Shown here: piece by piece, positions 33,154-42,328 of the stretch | How the letters are laid out: every line of letters begins with the position of its first letter | Position numbering within the stretch: position 1 is the first letter of the stretch | DNA from: Lentzea sp. NBRC 102530 | Lineage (GTDB): Bacteria; Actinomycetota; Actinomycetes; Mycobacteriales; Pseudonocardiaceae | NCBI RefSeq assembly: GCF_030269365.1 | Contig: NZ_BSTF01000002.1 | Location: 620,001-684,000 of the forward strand | DNA: 64,000 bases | Reading direction: 5' to 3' | Made by a program: the position numbers and the translations under genes | The notes under the pieces: model-generated | Databases searched by the model: none | The model's input: the letters and a program-made list of their open reading frames with translations, nothing else | What the model was told of the DNA's origin: nothing

Positions 33154-34050
33154 TCACCTGCCCGTCTTCCGCCCCGGCCAGCGCCCGCGGGTCTGTTCGC
33201 CCGCGGGGTTGGGCTCGTGCACGTTGCCCTCGGTGGGCGCGACCGCGGTCCTCGTGAGCGCGGCGAGGCGGAACAGCGGCCCGACGAGCAGGTCGTACAG
33301 GCGAGGCAGCAGCCGGAACGCGGTGACGATGAACGGGTTCGTGACGCCGACCGGGACCGAGACGTGCCGCCGCGGCCGCTCGGCCAGCCTGGTGATCACG
33401 GCGGCCACCCGCTCCGGGCTCACGACCGGGAACGGCGGCCTCGGGGCACGCCCGGTGTAGTTCGCGCCCTGGTCGTAGATCGGCGTGTTGACGCTGCCGG
33501 GGCTCACGACGCACACGTGCACCCCCGGTTCGTCGCGTGTTTCCTGTTGCAGGGTGCGGAGAACCGCTCGCTGACCCCACTTCGCCACCGCGTAGGCACC
33601 CATCTGCGGAACGGTGACCGAGCCGAGCAGCGAGTTCACCCCGATCAGCACGCCCGCGCGCTGGCGGCGCAGCACGGGCAACACCGCTCGAGCGAGGCCG
33701 GCCGTGCCGTGCAGCGCGGTGTCCACGACGGCGGTGAACACGTCCGCGGGCATGGCCTCGACGCTGCCGTAGCCCATGACGGTGGCGCTGTGCACGACGA
33801 CGTCGGCGCGGCCGTGCCGGGCCAGCGTCTCCGTGACGATCCGCTCGGCGCCGCCGGGACGGCTCACGTCCGCGACGACGACGTCCACCGCGGCCGCACC
33901 CGCCGAGCGGCAGGCCTGCTCCGCCGCGGCGAGCGCGTCACCGCTGCGCGAGACGAGCACCAGGCGGTCGGCCAGGCGCGCGAACGCGAGCGCGGTGGCC
34001 AGCCCGATGCCGCTGCTGGCACCGACGACGAGCACCACACGACCGGTCAT
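33154..34050 (-). CDS. SDR-family short-chain dehydrogenase
   Basis: A 298-residue NAD(P)-dependent dehydrogenase. The classical cofactor motif is 'VLVVGASSGIGLATALAFAR'. The active-site serine is in 'IGVNSLLGS' and the catalytic pair in 'YAVAKWG' (Tyr-x3-Lys), and 'VSPGSVNTPIYDQG' follows. It would reduce a keto group or oxidise an alcohol of a lipid-like substrate. A C-terminal extension of ~40 residues may bind the membrane. It is divergent from the SRPBCC/FAD-oxidoreductase pair, which could act on the same lipid. Confidence 0.9.
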   Translation of the reverse strand: MTGRVVLVVGASSGIGLATALAFARLADRLVLVSRSGDALAAAEQACRSAGAAAVDVVVADVSRPGGAERIVTETLARHGRADVVVHSATVMGYGSVEAMPADVFTAVVDTALHGTAGLARAVLPVLRRQRAGVLIGVNSLLGSVTVPQMGAYAVAKWGQRAVLRTLQQETRDEPGVHVCVVSPGSVNTPIYDQGANYTGRAPRPPFPVVSPERVAAVITRLAERPRRHVSVPVGVTNPFIVTAFRLLPRLYDLLVGPLFRLAALTRTAVAPTEGNVHEPNPAGEQTRGRWPGRKTGR

Positions 34051-34204
34051 GGTTTTAGGCGTTCCCCTCAGTCGCTGGTCTTCCTCCCGGCGAGCGAATA
34101 GCCCGGACGAGCGCCGTCAAACTCCGCGGCCGCCGCATGAACACACCGGATTCAGGGAAGGAGGAAGTGCACACGGCTCCGCCACACGGCTCACGGGAGA
34201 AGTC

Positions 34205-34675
34205 ATGATGAAGACAAGTCATGTCGTGGACACGAGTCCGGACACCGTCTTCGCCGTCCTGGCCGACGGCTGGTCCTACGCGGGCTGGGTGGTCGGCAAC
34301 TCGCACATCCGCGACGTCGACGCGGGATGGCCCGCCGTCGGCACCCGCATCCACCACAGCGCGGGGGCGTGGCCCACGCAGATCGAGGACACCACCACGG
34401 TGCTCGCCGTCGAACCAGGACGGCTGCTCGAACTGGAAGCGCACCTGTGGGTGCTCGGCACGGCCAAGGTCCGCCTCACGATGTCGCCGGTCAACGGCGG
34501 CGCCGCCACGGAGGTGACCATGGAGGAGGAGATCGTGCGAGGACCGGCCCAGCTGGTTCCCGCGTTCCTGCAGGGAGTGCTGTTCCAGCCGCGCAACAAG
34601 GAGTCCCTCGCCCGGCTCGGCGATCTCGCCGTCGGCAGGGAGCCGTCGCGGCCGGACGCCGGGAAGCGCCGGTGA
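34205..34675 (+). CDS. SRPBCC-family lipid-binding protein
   Basis: A 156-residue START/Bet v1-like protein ('VVDTSPDTVFAVLADGWSYA', 'VLAVEPGRLLELEAHLWVLG') with a hydrophobic cavity expected for lipids or polyketides. Translation starts at one of two adjacent ATGs after GGGAGAAGTC. Its stop overlaps the start of the FAD-oxidoreductase by a GTGA, so the two are made together; it may hand the substrate to the oxidoreductase or protect a reactive product. Confidence 0.85.
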   Translation: MMKTSHVVDTSPDTVFAVLADGWSYAGWVVGNSHIRDVDAGWPAVGTRIHHSAGAWPTQIEDTTTVLAVEPGRLLELEAHLWVLGTAKVRLTMSPVNGGAATEVTMEEEIVRGPAQLVPAFLQGVLFQPRNKESLARLGDLAVGREPSRPDAGKRR

Positions 34676-36270
34676 CCGCGCCCTCGGGCACCGTGGACGC
34701 CGTGGTGATCGGTGCCGGTCCCAACGGCCTGGTCGCCGCGAACCTGCTCGCCGACGCGGGCTGGGACGTGCTCGTGCTGGAGGCCGCCCCGCAGCCCGGT
34801 GGCGCCGTGCGCACCGCCGAGTTCGTCGAACCGGGGTTCGCGAGCGACCTGTTCAGCTCGTTCTACCCGCTGGGCGCGGCGTCCCCGGTGCTGCGCGGCC
34901 TGGGGCTGGAACGCCACGGGTTGCGGTGGGTGCACGCTCCCGCCGTGGTCGCCCACGTGCTGCCCGACGACCGCTGTGCGGTCCTGTCGCGCGACATCGA
35001 CGAGACGGCCGCGTCGCTCGCGGCGTTCTCCCCGGCCGACGAGGACGCCTGGCGCCGTGAGTTCGCGCTGTGGCAACGCATCCGCGGCGATCTCCTCGAC
35101 TCCCTGTTCACCCCGTTCCCGCCGGTGCGGCCGGGAGCGCGGCTCGCGAGGACGCTCGGCGTAGCCGACGCCCTGCGGATGGCGCGGATGATCACCATGC
35201 CGGCCCGGACCTTCGGCGAGGAACGCTTCACCGGTGCCGGTGCCAGGGTCCTGCTCTCGGGCAACGCCCTGCACTCCGACCTGGGGCCCGGCCAGTCCGG
35301 CAGCGCGGTCTTCGGGTGGCTGCTCTGCATGCTCGCCCAGGACGTCGGGTTCCCGGTGCCCGAAGGCGGCGCGGGCGCGCTGACCGCGGCACTGGTGCGC
35401 AGGCTGACCGAGCGCGGCGGCCGGGTCGAGTGCGGCCGTGAGGTGACGGAGGTGCTCGTGGCCCGCGGCCAGGCCGTCGGCGTCACCGACAGCAGCGGTG
35501 AGCGGATCCGCGCACGGCACGCCGTGCTGGCGACCGTGCCCGCGCCCACGCTCTACGGCGGCCTGGTGGCCGCGGAGCACCTGCCGGCGCGCCTGCTCGA
35601 GGACCTGCGCAACTTCCACTGGGACGACGCGACCGTGAAGGTGGACTGGACCCTCTCCAAGCCCGTCCCGTGGCTCAACCCGCAGGCGAACTCCGCCGGC
35701 ACCGTGCACCTGGACTCCGACGTCGACGGTCTCGCGGACTTCGGCGCGTCGCTCGCCACCGGCCGTCTGCCGGAGAACCCGTTCCTCCTGCTCGGCCAGA
35801 TGACGACGACCGACCCGACGCGCTCACCGGAGGGCACCGAGGCCGCCTGGGCCTACACCCACGTGCCGCGCCGGATGACCTGGGACAGGGACGCCGTCCT
35901 GCGCCACGCCGACCGCGTCGAACAGGTCGTCGAACGCCACGCGCCCGGCTTCACCGCCGCGATCCGCGGCCGCCACGTGTCCGGCCCGCTTGACCTGGAG
36001 GAGCAGGACGCGAACCTGGTCGGCGGCGCGACCAACACCGGCACCTCCGCGATCCACCAGCAACTCGTGTTCCGCCCGCTGCCGGGAGCCGGGCGCGCGG
36101 ACACCCCGATCGACCGGCTCTACCTCGCCGGGGCCTCGGCACACCCCGGCGGTGCGGTGCACGGCGGGCCCGGGGCGAACGCGGCGCGGGCCGCGCTGGC
36201 CAGGGCAGGAGCGGCAGGCGCGTGGTACGGCCGGTCGATGCGCGCCTTGCACGACCTGATCTACCGCTGA
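34672..36270 (+). CDS. FAD-dependent phytoene-desaturase-like oxidoreductase
   Basis: A 532-residue flavoprotein of the carotenoid/isoprenoid desaturase-like group. It starts 'AVVIGAGPNGLVAANLLADA' with the FAD-binding GxGxxG. A second glycine-rich motif 'GGAGALTAALVRRLTERGGR' is in the middle, and the C-terminal FAD motif ends 'RLYLAGASAHPGGAVHGGPG'. Actinobacterial relatives desaturate or isomerise isoprenoid-like or lipid substrates. No carotenoid genes are nearby, so a role in membrane lipids or in a small pathway with the SRPBCC and SDR genes is likely. The start GTG lies in the upstream stop. Confidence 0.87.
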   Translation: MTAPSGTVDAVVIGAGPNGLVAANLLADAGWDVLVLEAAPQPGGAVRTAEFVEPGFASDLFSSFYPLGAASPVLRGLGLERHGLRWVHAPAVVAHVLPDDRCAVLSRDIDETAASLAAFSPADEDAWRREFALWQRIRGDLLDSLFTPFPPVRPGARLARTLGVADALRMARMITMPARTFGEERFTGAGARVLLSGNALHSDLGPGQSGSAVFGWLLCMLAQDVGFPVPEGGAGALTAALVRRLTERGGRVECGREVTEVLVARGQAVGVTDSSGERIRARHAVLATVPAPTLYGGLVAAEHLPARLLEDLRNFHWDDATVKVDWTLSKPVPWLNPQANSAGTVHLDSDVDGLADFGASLATGRLPENPFLLLGQMTTTDPTRSPEGTEAAWAYTHVPRRMTWDRDAVLRHADRVEQVVERHAPGFTAAIRGRHVSGPLDLEEQDANLVGGATNTGTSAIHQQLVFRPLPGAGRADTPIDRLYLAGASAHPGGAVHGGPGANAARAALARAGAAGAWYGRSMRALHDLIYR

Positions 36271-36271
36271 A

Positions 36272-36304
36272 CCCCGGTCCCGTCCACAGTGGACGGGACC
36301 GGGG
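36272..36304. terminator. Bidirectional terminator, 16-bp perfect stem
   Basis: The arms 36272-36287 (CCCCGGTCCCGTCCAC) and 36289-36304 (GTGGACGGGACCGGGG) pair completely, with a single base between them. The hairpin lies between the convergent FAD-oxidoreductase and xylanase genes and would stop transcripts from both sides. It has no U-tract, as in many actinobacterial terminators. Confidence 0.85.
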
Positions 36305-36359
36305 TCGCGGCCGCCTCACGCCGGCTGGGGCGTGCGGCGGGCACCGCGAGCGAGCCCGG

Positions 36360-37706
<1,347 letters not shown>

Positions 37707-37935
37707 TTACGGCGCTTTCTGATGAGCACCCGCGGACGGCGGGTGGAACGGATCAGTTCGCATCTGTGCTCTGGTGCTGCGGGAAACCCGGGACTGCGCC
37801 GTGTCCGCGGGTCGCTGTGCAAGAGCCACGAACAGTATTGGCAGAAGTTGTGAGCGTTATCAACCTTTCGAAACAGCTGCGGCACAACGAAAGCGACCTG
37901 GTGTCCACTGTGGATGCAGAATGCGAGTGCGCGCT

Positions 37936-37953
37936 TGTCGAACGCGTTCGACA
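37936..37953. promoter_or_regulatory. 18-bp perfect palindrome between xylanase and arabinofuranosidase genes
   Basis: TGTCGAACGCGTTCGACA is a perfect 18-bp palindrome in the 334-bp divergent gap, 84 bp before the GH62 start and ~233 bp from the xylanase start. It contains CGAA-N4-TTCG, the general pattern of xylanase-type operators in streptomycetes, and is a likely repressor site. It is not an SOS box, because the half-sites are only 2 bp apart. The same gap also holds TTTCGAAA at 37866 and AT-rich text, but no open reading frame. Confidence 0.6.
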
Positions 37954-38037
37954 GTTGCTTGACCGGCTGCGGGCGTTACCCCACAGTGTGGTGGCACTTG
38001 ATCGCATCCTCATCGCCCCTGCGAAGTGGAGCACCTC

Positions 38038-39492
38038 ATGGCCGCATCAGGCCGTCATCCCGTAGCCCGTGCCCTGGCCGCAGTCGCCGTCCTGCTCGGC
38101 GCCCTCCTCGCCGGCGTGACACCGGTGTCCGCCGCGACCGTGGACACCACCGCCTGGTACGTCCTGGTGAACCGGAACAGCGGCAAGGCGCTGGACGTCT
38201 ACAACCTCGCCACGAACGACGGCGCGCGCATCGTCCAATGGGCCCGCAACGACGGGAACCAGCAGCAGTGGCAGTTCGTCGACTCCGGCGGCGGCTACTA
38301 CCGGCTGAAGTCCCGGCTTTCGGGCAAGGTCCTCGACGTCCACAACTTCTCGACGGCGGACGGCGGCGCGATCGTCCAGTGGGCCGACGGCAACGGCACG
38401 AACCAGCAGTTCCGCCTCGCCGACTCCGACGGCGGCTTCGTGCGCCTGGTCAACCGCAACAGCGGCAAGGCCGTCGAGGTCCAGGGCGCTTCGACGGCGG
38501 ACGGCGGCAGCGTCGTCCAGTACAGCGACTGGAACGGCGCGAACCAGCAGTGGCAGCTCGTCCGGGTCGGTGGCGGCGGCAGCGGCTGCCAGCTCCCGTC
38601 GACCTACCGCTGGTCGTCGACCGGCCCGCTGGCCCAGCCGAGGCAGGGGTGGGTGTCGCTCAAGGACTTCACGCACGTCGTCCACAACGGCAGGCACGTC
38701 GTCTACGCGACCACCCACGACACCGGCACGACCTGGGGTTCGATGAACTTCGGCTCGTTCACGAACTGGTCGGACATGGGCTCGGCGAGCCAGAACGCGA
38801 TGAGCACCGGCGCGGTCGCCCCGACGCTGTTCTACTTCGCCCCCAAGAACATCTGGGTGCTCACCTACCAGTGGGGCCCGAGCACCTTCAGCTACCGCAC
38901 GTCGAGCGACCCGACCAACGCCAACGGCTGGTCGTCCCCGCAGACCCTCTTCACCGGGCGCATCCCCGACTCCGGCACGGGCCCGATCGACCAGACGCTC
39001 ATCGGCGACAGCACCACCATGTACCTGTTCTTCGCCGGGGACAACGGAAAGATCTACCGCGCCAGCATGCCCATCGGGAACTTCCCCGGCAGCTTCGGCT
39101 CGTCGTGGACGCAGATCATGAGCGATACGCAGGCGAACCTCTTCGAAGGCGTCGAGGTCTACAAGGTCCAGGGCCAGAACCAGTACCTGATGATCGTCGA
39201 GGCGATGGGCTCCGGCGGCCGGTACTTCCGGTCGTTCACCTCCAGCAGCCTGGGCGGGTCCTGGACGCCGCAGGCGGCCACCGAGGGCAACCCGTTCGCC
39301 GGCCGGGCCAACAGCGGTGCCACCTGGACCAACGACATCAGCCACGGCGACCTGATCCGCAGCAACCCCGACCAGACCAAGACGATCGACCCCTGCAACC
39401 TGCAGCTGCTCTACCAGGGACGTGATCCCAACTCCGGCGGCGACTACGGCCTCCTGCCGTACCGGCCGGGCCTGCTGACGTTGCAGCGCTGA
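38038..39492 (+). CDS. Secreted GH62 alpha-L-arabinofuranosidase with N-terminal CBM13
   Basis: A 484-residue secreted enzyme. GGAG seven bases upstream fixes the ATG at 38038. A signal peptide (residues ~1-32) is followed by a ricin-type CBM13 with three QxW-like repeats ('DGNQQQWQF', '[10 protein letters not shown]', '[10 protein letters not shown]'), then a GH62 domain from about residue 180 ('[20 protein letters not shown]', '[19 protein letters not shown]', '[20 protein letters not shown]'). GH62 enzymes remove arabinose from arabinoxylan, which fits the divergent GH10 xylanase. Confidence 0.92.
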   Translation: MAASGRHPVARALAAVAVLLGALLAGVTPVSAATVDTTAWYVLVNRNSGKALDVYNLATNDGARIVQWARNDGNQQQWQFVDSGGGYYRLKSRLSGKVLDVHNFSTADGGAIVQWADGNGTNQQFRLADSDGGFVRLVNRNSGKAVEVQGASTADGGSVVQYSDWNGANQQWQLVRVGGGGSGCQLPSTYRWSSTGPLAQPRQGWVSLKDFTHVVHNGRHVVYATTHDTGTTWGSMNFGSFTNWSDMGSASQNAMSTGAVAPTLFYFAPKNIWVLTYQWGPSTFSYRTSSDPTNANGWSSPQTLFTGRIPDSGTGPIDQTLIGDSTTMYLFFAGDNGKIYRASMPIGNFPGSFGSSWTQIMSDTQANLFEGVEVYKVQGQNQYLMIVEAMGSGGRYFRSFTSSSLGGSWTPQAATEGNPFAGRANSGATWTNDISHGDLIRSNPDQTKTIDPCNLQLLYQGRDPNSGGDYGLLPYRPGLLTLQR

Positions 39493-39514
39493 ACCAGCCC
39501 GAAATTTTCTCTCC

Positions 39515-39534
39515 CCGAGAAGATTGATCTTCGG
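39515..39534. terminator. Imperfect hairpin after the GH62 gene
   Basis: GAAGAT (39519-39524) and ATCTTC (39527-39532) pair around a 2-nt loop, with flanking CCGA/GG able to add a few pairs. It lies ~25 bp after the GH62 stop and before the CsbD gene, where a terminator or leader is expected. Confidence 0.4.
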
Positions 39535-39589
39535 CTCCTCCGGGCATCCCAGTGCCGCAGCACCTGGCACACCGACGGAGGACGACGAA

Positions 39590-39766
39590 ATGGGCACCGA
39601 CGACAAGATCGACGCCAAGTCCGACCAGCTCAAGGGCAAGGTCAAGGAGGGCGTTGGCGCCGCGACCGACGACGAGGGCCTGGAGGCGGAAGGCAAGGGC
39701 GACCAGGTGAAGGGTCACCTGAAGGAAGGCGTGGAGAAGGTGAAGGACGCCTTCAAGAAGGACTGA
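39590..39766 (+). CDS. CsbD-family stress protein
   Basis: A 58-residue CsbD-like protein. The motif 'DKIDAKSDQLKGKVKEGVGA' and 'GDQVKGHLKEGVEKVKDAF' is typical, with a very high lysine and aspartate content and little hydrophobic matter. Family members are induced under general stress in many bacteria, with no known biochemical role. GGAGGACG lies at a good distance upstream of the ATG. It is a stand-alone gene, bounded by hairpins on both sides. Confidence 0.88.
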   Translation: MGTDDKIDAKSDQLKGKVKEGVGAATDDEGLEAEGKGDQVKGHLKEGVEKVKDAFKKD

Positions 39767-39781
39767 CTTCTCCCAAACCCG

Positions 39782-39815
39782 CTATGAGCGTGCACCCGTT
39801 GGTGCACGCTCATAG
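39782..39815. terminator. Terminator after CsbD, 15-bp perfect stem
   Basis: The arms CTATGAGCGTGCACC (39782-39796) and GGTGCACGCTCATAG (39801-39815) are perfect with loop CGTT. The hairpin starts 15 bp after the CsbD stop and is the strongest candidate for its terminator. It could also serve the convergent DUF1963 gene. Confidence 0.8.
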
Positions 39816-39833
39816 ACGTACATCAGCCACACA

Positions 39834-40022
39834 GCAGAAAGCCGAACGCTCTTGCGCACTCAGCACGGTGACGGTCAGACGTCCGTCACGACGCCGCACG
39901 CCGGCCTGACCCATGATCTGTTCAGCCACCCCGACCAGGTCGTCGCGGACGGCAGGCCCGGCACGCAGCCCGACGTCCAGTGGGCGCACACCAGCCTCTT
40001 CCAGGAAGCGCCCACCGGCTGA
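39834..40022 (+). other. Coding-like fragment, unassigned
   Basis: The gap between the CsbD terminator and the DUF1963 gene contains an open stretch ending in a TGA at 40020-40022. It reads 'TPHAGLTHDLFSHPDQVVAD' followed by 'GTQPDVQWAHTSLFQEAPTG'. It has no start with a ribosome site and I recognise no family. It may be the tail of a lost gene. Confidence 0.25.
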
Positions 40023-40029
40023 ACCACGC

Positions 40030-40887
40030 CTACTCGCTGAACATGGTGAACGAGCGCATCCGTTCGAACCGCTGAGCCGTCAGGTCGTCGGTGCTGATCA
40101 GGAAGCACCCGTAGTGGTAGTCGCTCTCGGTGTAGAACTGCGCGAGCGGCACCCACTCCCTGGTCAACCGGTACTCCTCGACGTCGCTCGAGCCGAAGCG
40201 CTCCGCGTCGGGCGGTCCCGACTCGTGCCGGCTGCGGACGCCGGCCATCGTCAACTGCGTGAACGGGGTGTCCTGCCCGCCGATTCGCGAGCAGTAGCCG
40301 CCGAGGCGCAGCCAGGCACCGCGGTCCTGCTCCGGCCAGAGCTCGTCGACCAGTTCGCTGAGCTCCTCGGCGTGCTTCAGCTCGTCGTTCAGCTCTTCCA
40401 GCACCGCGTTGTCGAAGTCGTCCTCCCCGATCCACCTCGGCAGCACCGCCTCGACCGAGGCCGAGAGCGGCCGTGCGTCGCCGGGCTCGCCCGGTCCGGA
40501 CGCCGGCGCGGTCTCCGTGCCCGCCGGAACGAAGAGGACGCGGGCGAACTCCGGCTCGTCGGCGGTCGGCGGGGCGAACAGGTCGTCTTCGTGGTCGAGG
40601 AAGAACAACAGCGTGCCGCCCTCCGGCAGGGCGAGCCCTTCGGCCCGCGGGAGGGCCGCGCAGTCGACGGAGGCGACGAAGGGCAACGGCGATCCGTTGG
40701 TGCTGCTGGGCCATTCGGCGCCCACGGGTAACCGCGGCACCCCGCCGAACTGTCCCATGACCTGCTCGCCCTCGCGGGTGATCCCGGCCCAGACCGCGAA
40801 CCGGAGCTGGTCGGCGAACTGGACGATCTCGTCGTCGGGGAAGCCTCGATCGGTTGCGGCGCGGCGGAACTGCTCGTAGCGATCCAT
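40030..40887 (-). CDS. DUF1963 (YwqG-like) protein
   Basis: A 285-residue cytoplasmic protein of the YwqG/DUF1963 family: 'GQFGGVPRLPVGAEWPSSTN', 'LPFVASVDCAALP', 'GTLLFFLDHEDDLF' and the end 'YGCFLISTDDLTAQRFER' with its YGcflis pattern. These proteins are often encoded beside toxin/immunity or contact-dependent loci, with no known mechanism. The ATG was chosen because the family start ('MDRYEQFRRA') follows it. It is divergent from the DUF6301-like/YbjN-like pair. Confidence 0.85.
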   Translation of the reverse strand: MDRYEQFRRAATDRGFPDDEIVQFADQLRFAVWAGITREGEQVMGQFGGVPRLPVGAEWPSSTNGSPLPFVASVDCAALPRAEGLALPEGGTLLFFLDHEDDLFAPPTADEPEFARVLFVPAGTETAPASGPGEPGDARPLSASVEAVLPRWIGEDDFDNAVLEELNDELKHAEELSELVDELWPEQDRGAWLRLGGYCSRIGGQDTPFTQLTMAGVRSRHESGPPDAERFGSSDVEEYRLTREWVPLAQFYTESDYHYGCFLISTDDLTAQRFERMRSFTMFSE

Positions 40888-41002
40888 GGCGCCGCATGGT
40901 GGCAGATCGAGAAAACCTTGCCGTGACTGGGTATCGGCCGAGTTCCATAGGCCATGAATGGCTCCGGTCCGCATAGGACGCCCGGCATGAGACGATCGTG
41001 GG

Positions 41003-41488
41003 GTGAGCTGGAGAGCGATGACGCCCGACGAGGCCTGCGACCTCATGGACTTCTGGGACGCCGAGCCGTGGCCGCTCACGCGCGACCAGGTCCAGCAGCG
41101 CGCGGTCGAGTGGTTCGGGTGGACGGTCGAGGTCGACGACGGCGTCTCGTACCTCATGAACACGGTGTCCGGCTTCACCATCCCCGACGTGTCGACCATC
41201 GGCTCCAGGGGAGACCTGTCCTACATCGCCCTCCGCGTCGCGGACACGATCCGCGACGTCACGCGCGAGTCGCGGAGCTTCCTCGGGGACGCCTTCGCGC
41301 TCGTGGTGCGGGAAGGGGAATCCCGCTGGGGCGCCCCGGCGCTGAGCGACCGCGAGGAGACGCAGGCCGCGGTCTGGGACACCGCCTCCGGCGCCCAGAT
41401 CTCCTTCACCCTGGCCCCGAAGGGACTTCGCGCGATGTTCAAGACCCCGCAGGGCGTGCGGCTCGACCGGAAGGTGGACCACTGGTGA
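41003..41488 (+). CDS. DUF6301-like protein
   Basis: A 161-residue soluble protein. The beginning 'MTPDEACDLMDFWDAEPWPL' and 'QQRAVEWFGWTVEVDDGVSY' and the final part 'FALVVREGESRWGAPALSDR' with W/E-rich strands resemble the DUF6301 family of actinomycetes, which lies next to polymorphic toxin or secretion genes and may act as an immunity protein or chaperone. The gene overlaps the next one by a GTGA, so they work together. The family match is by memory of its pattern and needs a profile search. Confidence 0.55.
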   Translation: MSWRAMTPDEACDLMDFWDAEPWPLTRDQVQQRAVEWFGWTVEVDDGVSYLMNTVSGFTIPDVSTIGSRGDLSYIALRVADTIRDVTRESRSFLGDAFALVVREGESRWGAPALSDREETQAAVWDTASGAQISFTLAPKGLRAMFKTPQGVRLDRKVDHW

Positions 41489-42303
41489 GCCGCGACCGCC
41501 TGCCGCCGCCCGCCCGGTTCGTGAAGTACCGCGACGTCGCCTACCGGGTGCAGCACATGCCCGGCAAGTGGTGGATCACGGCGGACCACGCGGTCGACGA
41601 GTCGTTCGTGCAGAAGGGCCGGCGCACCTTCACGAGACAGCTGACGCACGAGGACGTGCTGGAGTGCTACGACCTCGCCCGCCCCGGCACCTACCGCGGC
41701 CTGGTCGTCGAGGTGTCGACCACCACCGCGGGGGCGTACGTGGTGACCACGCGCGACCCGGGGGCGTCGGCCGAGGGCTTCGAACGGCGCGACCACCGGA
41801 CGCCGCTGGAGAAGGAGATCGCGTTCGAGGACACCGAGCTGGAGTTCACCACCACGCTCACGCCGGTGCCGATGCCGTGGAAGCTGGCGCACGACTGGGA
41901 TTCGTTCACCGAACGACTGGTGGACGCGTTCCGCGACGTCACCGACGGTGTGTTCCTCATCGTTCACGCGGCGGCGGAACCTCGACGCTACGTGCAGTTC
42001 ACCGCGGTGCCGGACCGGCTCTACGCGGAGGCGCCGGGCACGGACGTCTGGGCGGACACCGACGAGGTCCAGCTGCGCAGGTTCGACTGGGCCGCGCCGA
42101 TCGTCACGCAGCCCAACTGGACCGCGGAGCTGCGCCGCCCCGCGCTCACGGCCGAGTTCCGGCGGTTGGCGCGGGCGTGTGCAGCGGCGCTGCACGAGGC
42201 GTACGGGATCACGAGCCCGGACGAGCTGACCTACCGGGCGTGGCGCCAGCCGATGGGCGACCAGGCCGCGGCGGTGCGGTTCCTGGCGCTCGGGCTCGGC
42301 TGA
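41485..42303 (+). CDS. YbjN/TY-chaperone-like protein, coupled to DUF6301-like protein
   Basis: A 272-residue soluble protein that starts in the stop of the preceding gene (GTGA). The first half has a small strand-rich domain ('RDVAYRVQHMPGKWWITADH'). The second half, from about residue 135 ('AHDWDSFTERLVDAFRDVTD', 'PALTAEFRRLARACAAALHE', 'AYGITSPDELTYRAW'), looks like the YbjN/T3SS-chaperone-related fold of actinobacterial secretion-associated proteins. The likely role is a chaperone or immunity partner. I cannot prove the family. Confidence 0.5.
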   Translation: MSRDRLPPPARFVKYRDVAYRVQHMPGKWWITADHAVDESFVQKGRRTFTRQLTHEDVLECYDLARPGTYRGLVVEVSTTTAGAYVVTTRDPGASAEGFERRDHRTPLEKEIAFEDTELEFTTTLTPVPMPWKLAHDWDSFTERLVDAFRDVTDGVFLIVHAAAEPRRYVQFTAVPDRLYAEAPGTDVWADTDEVQLRRFDWAAPIVTQPNWTAELRRPALTAEFRRLARACAAALHEAYGITSPDELTYRAWRQPMGDQAAAVRFLALGLG

Positions 42304-42328
42304 CGGACCGGCTGACGGAAGGACACGG

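Noticed and set aside
37866..37873. TTTCGAAA as an operator before the xylanase
   Set aside because: It is only 8 bp and such short palindromes are expected by chance; it is mentioned only as context.
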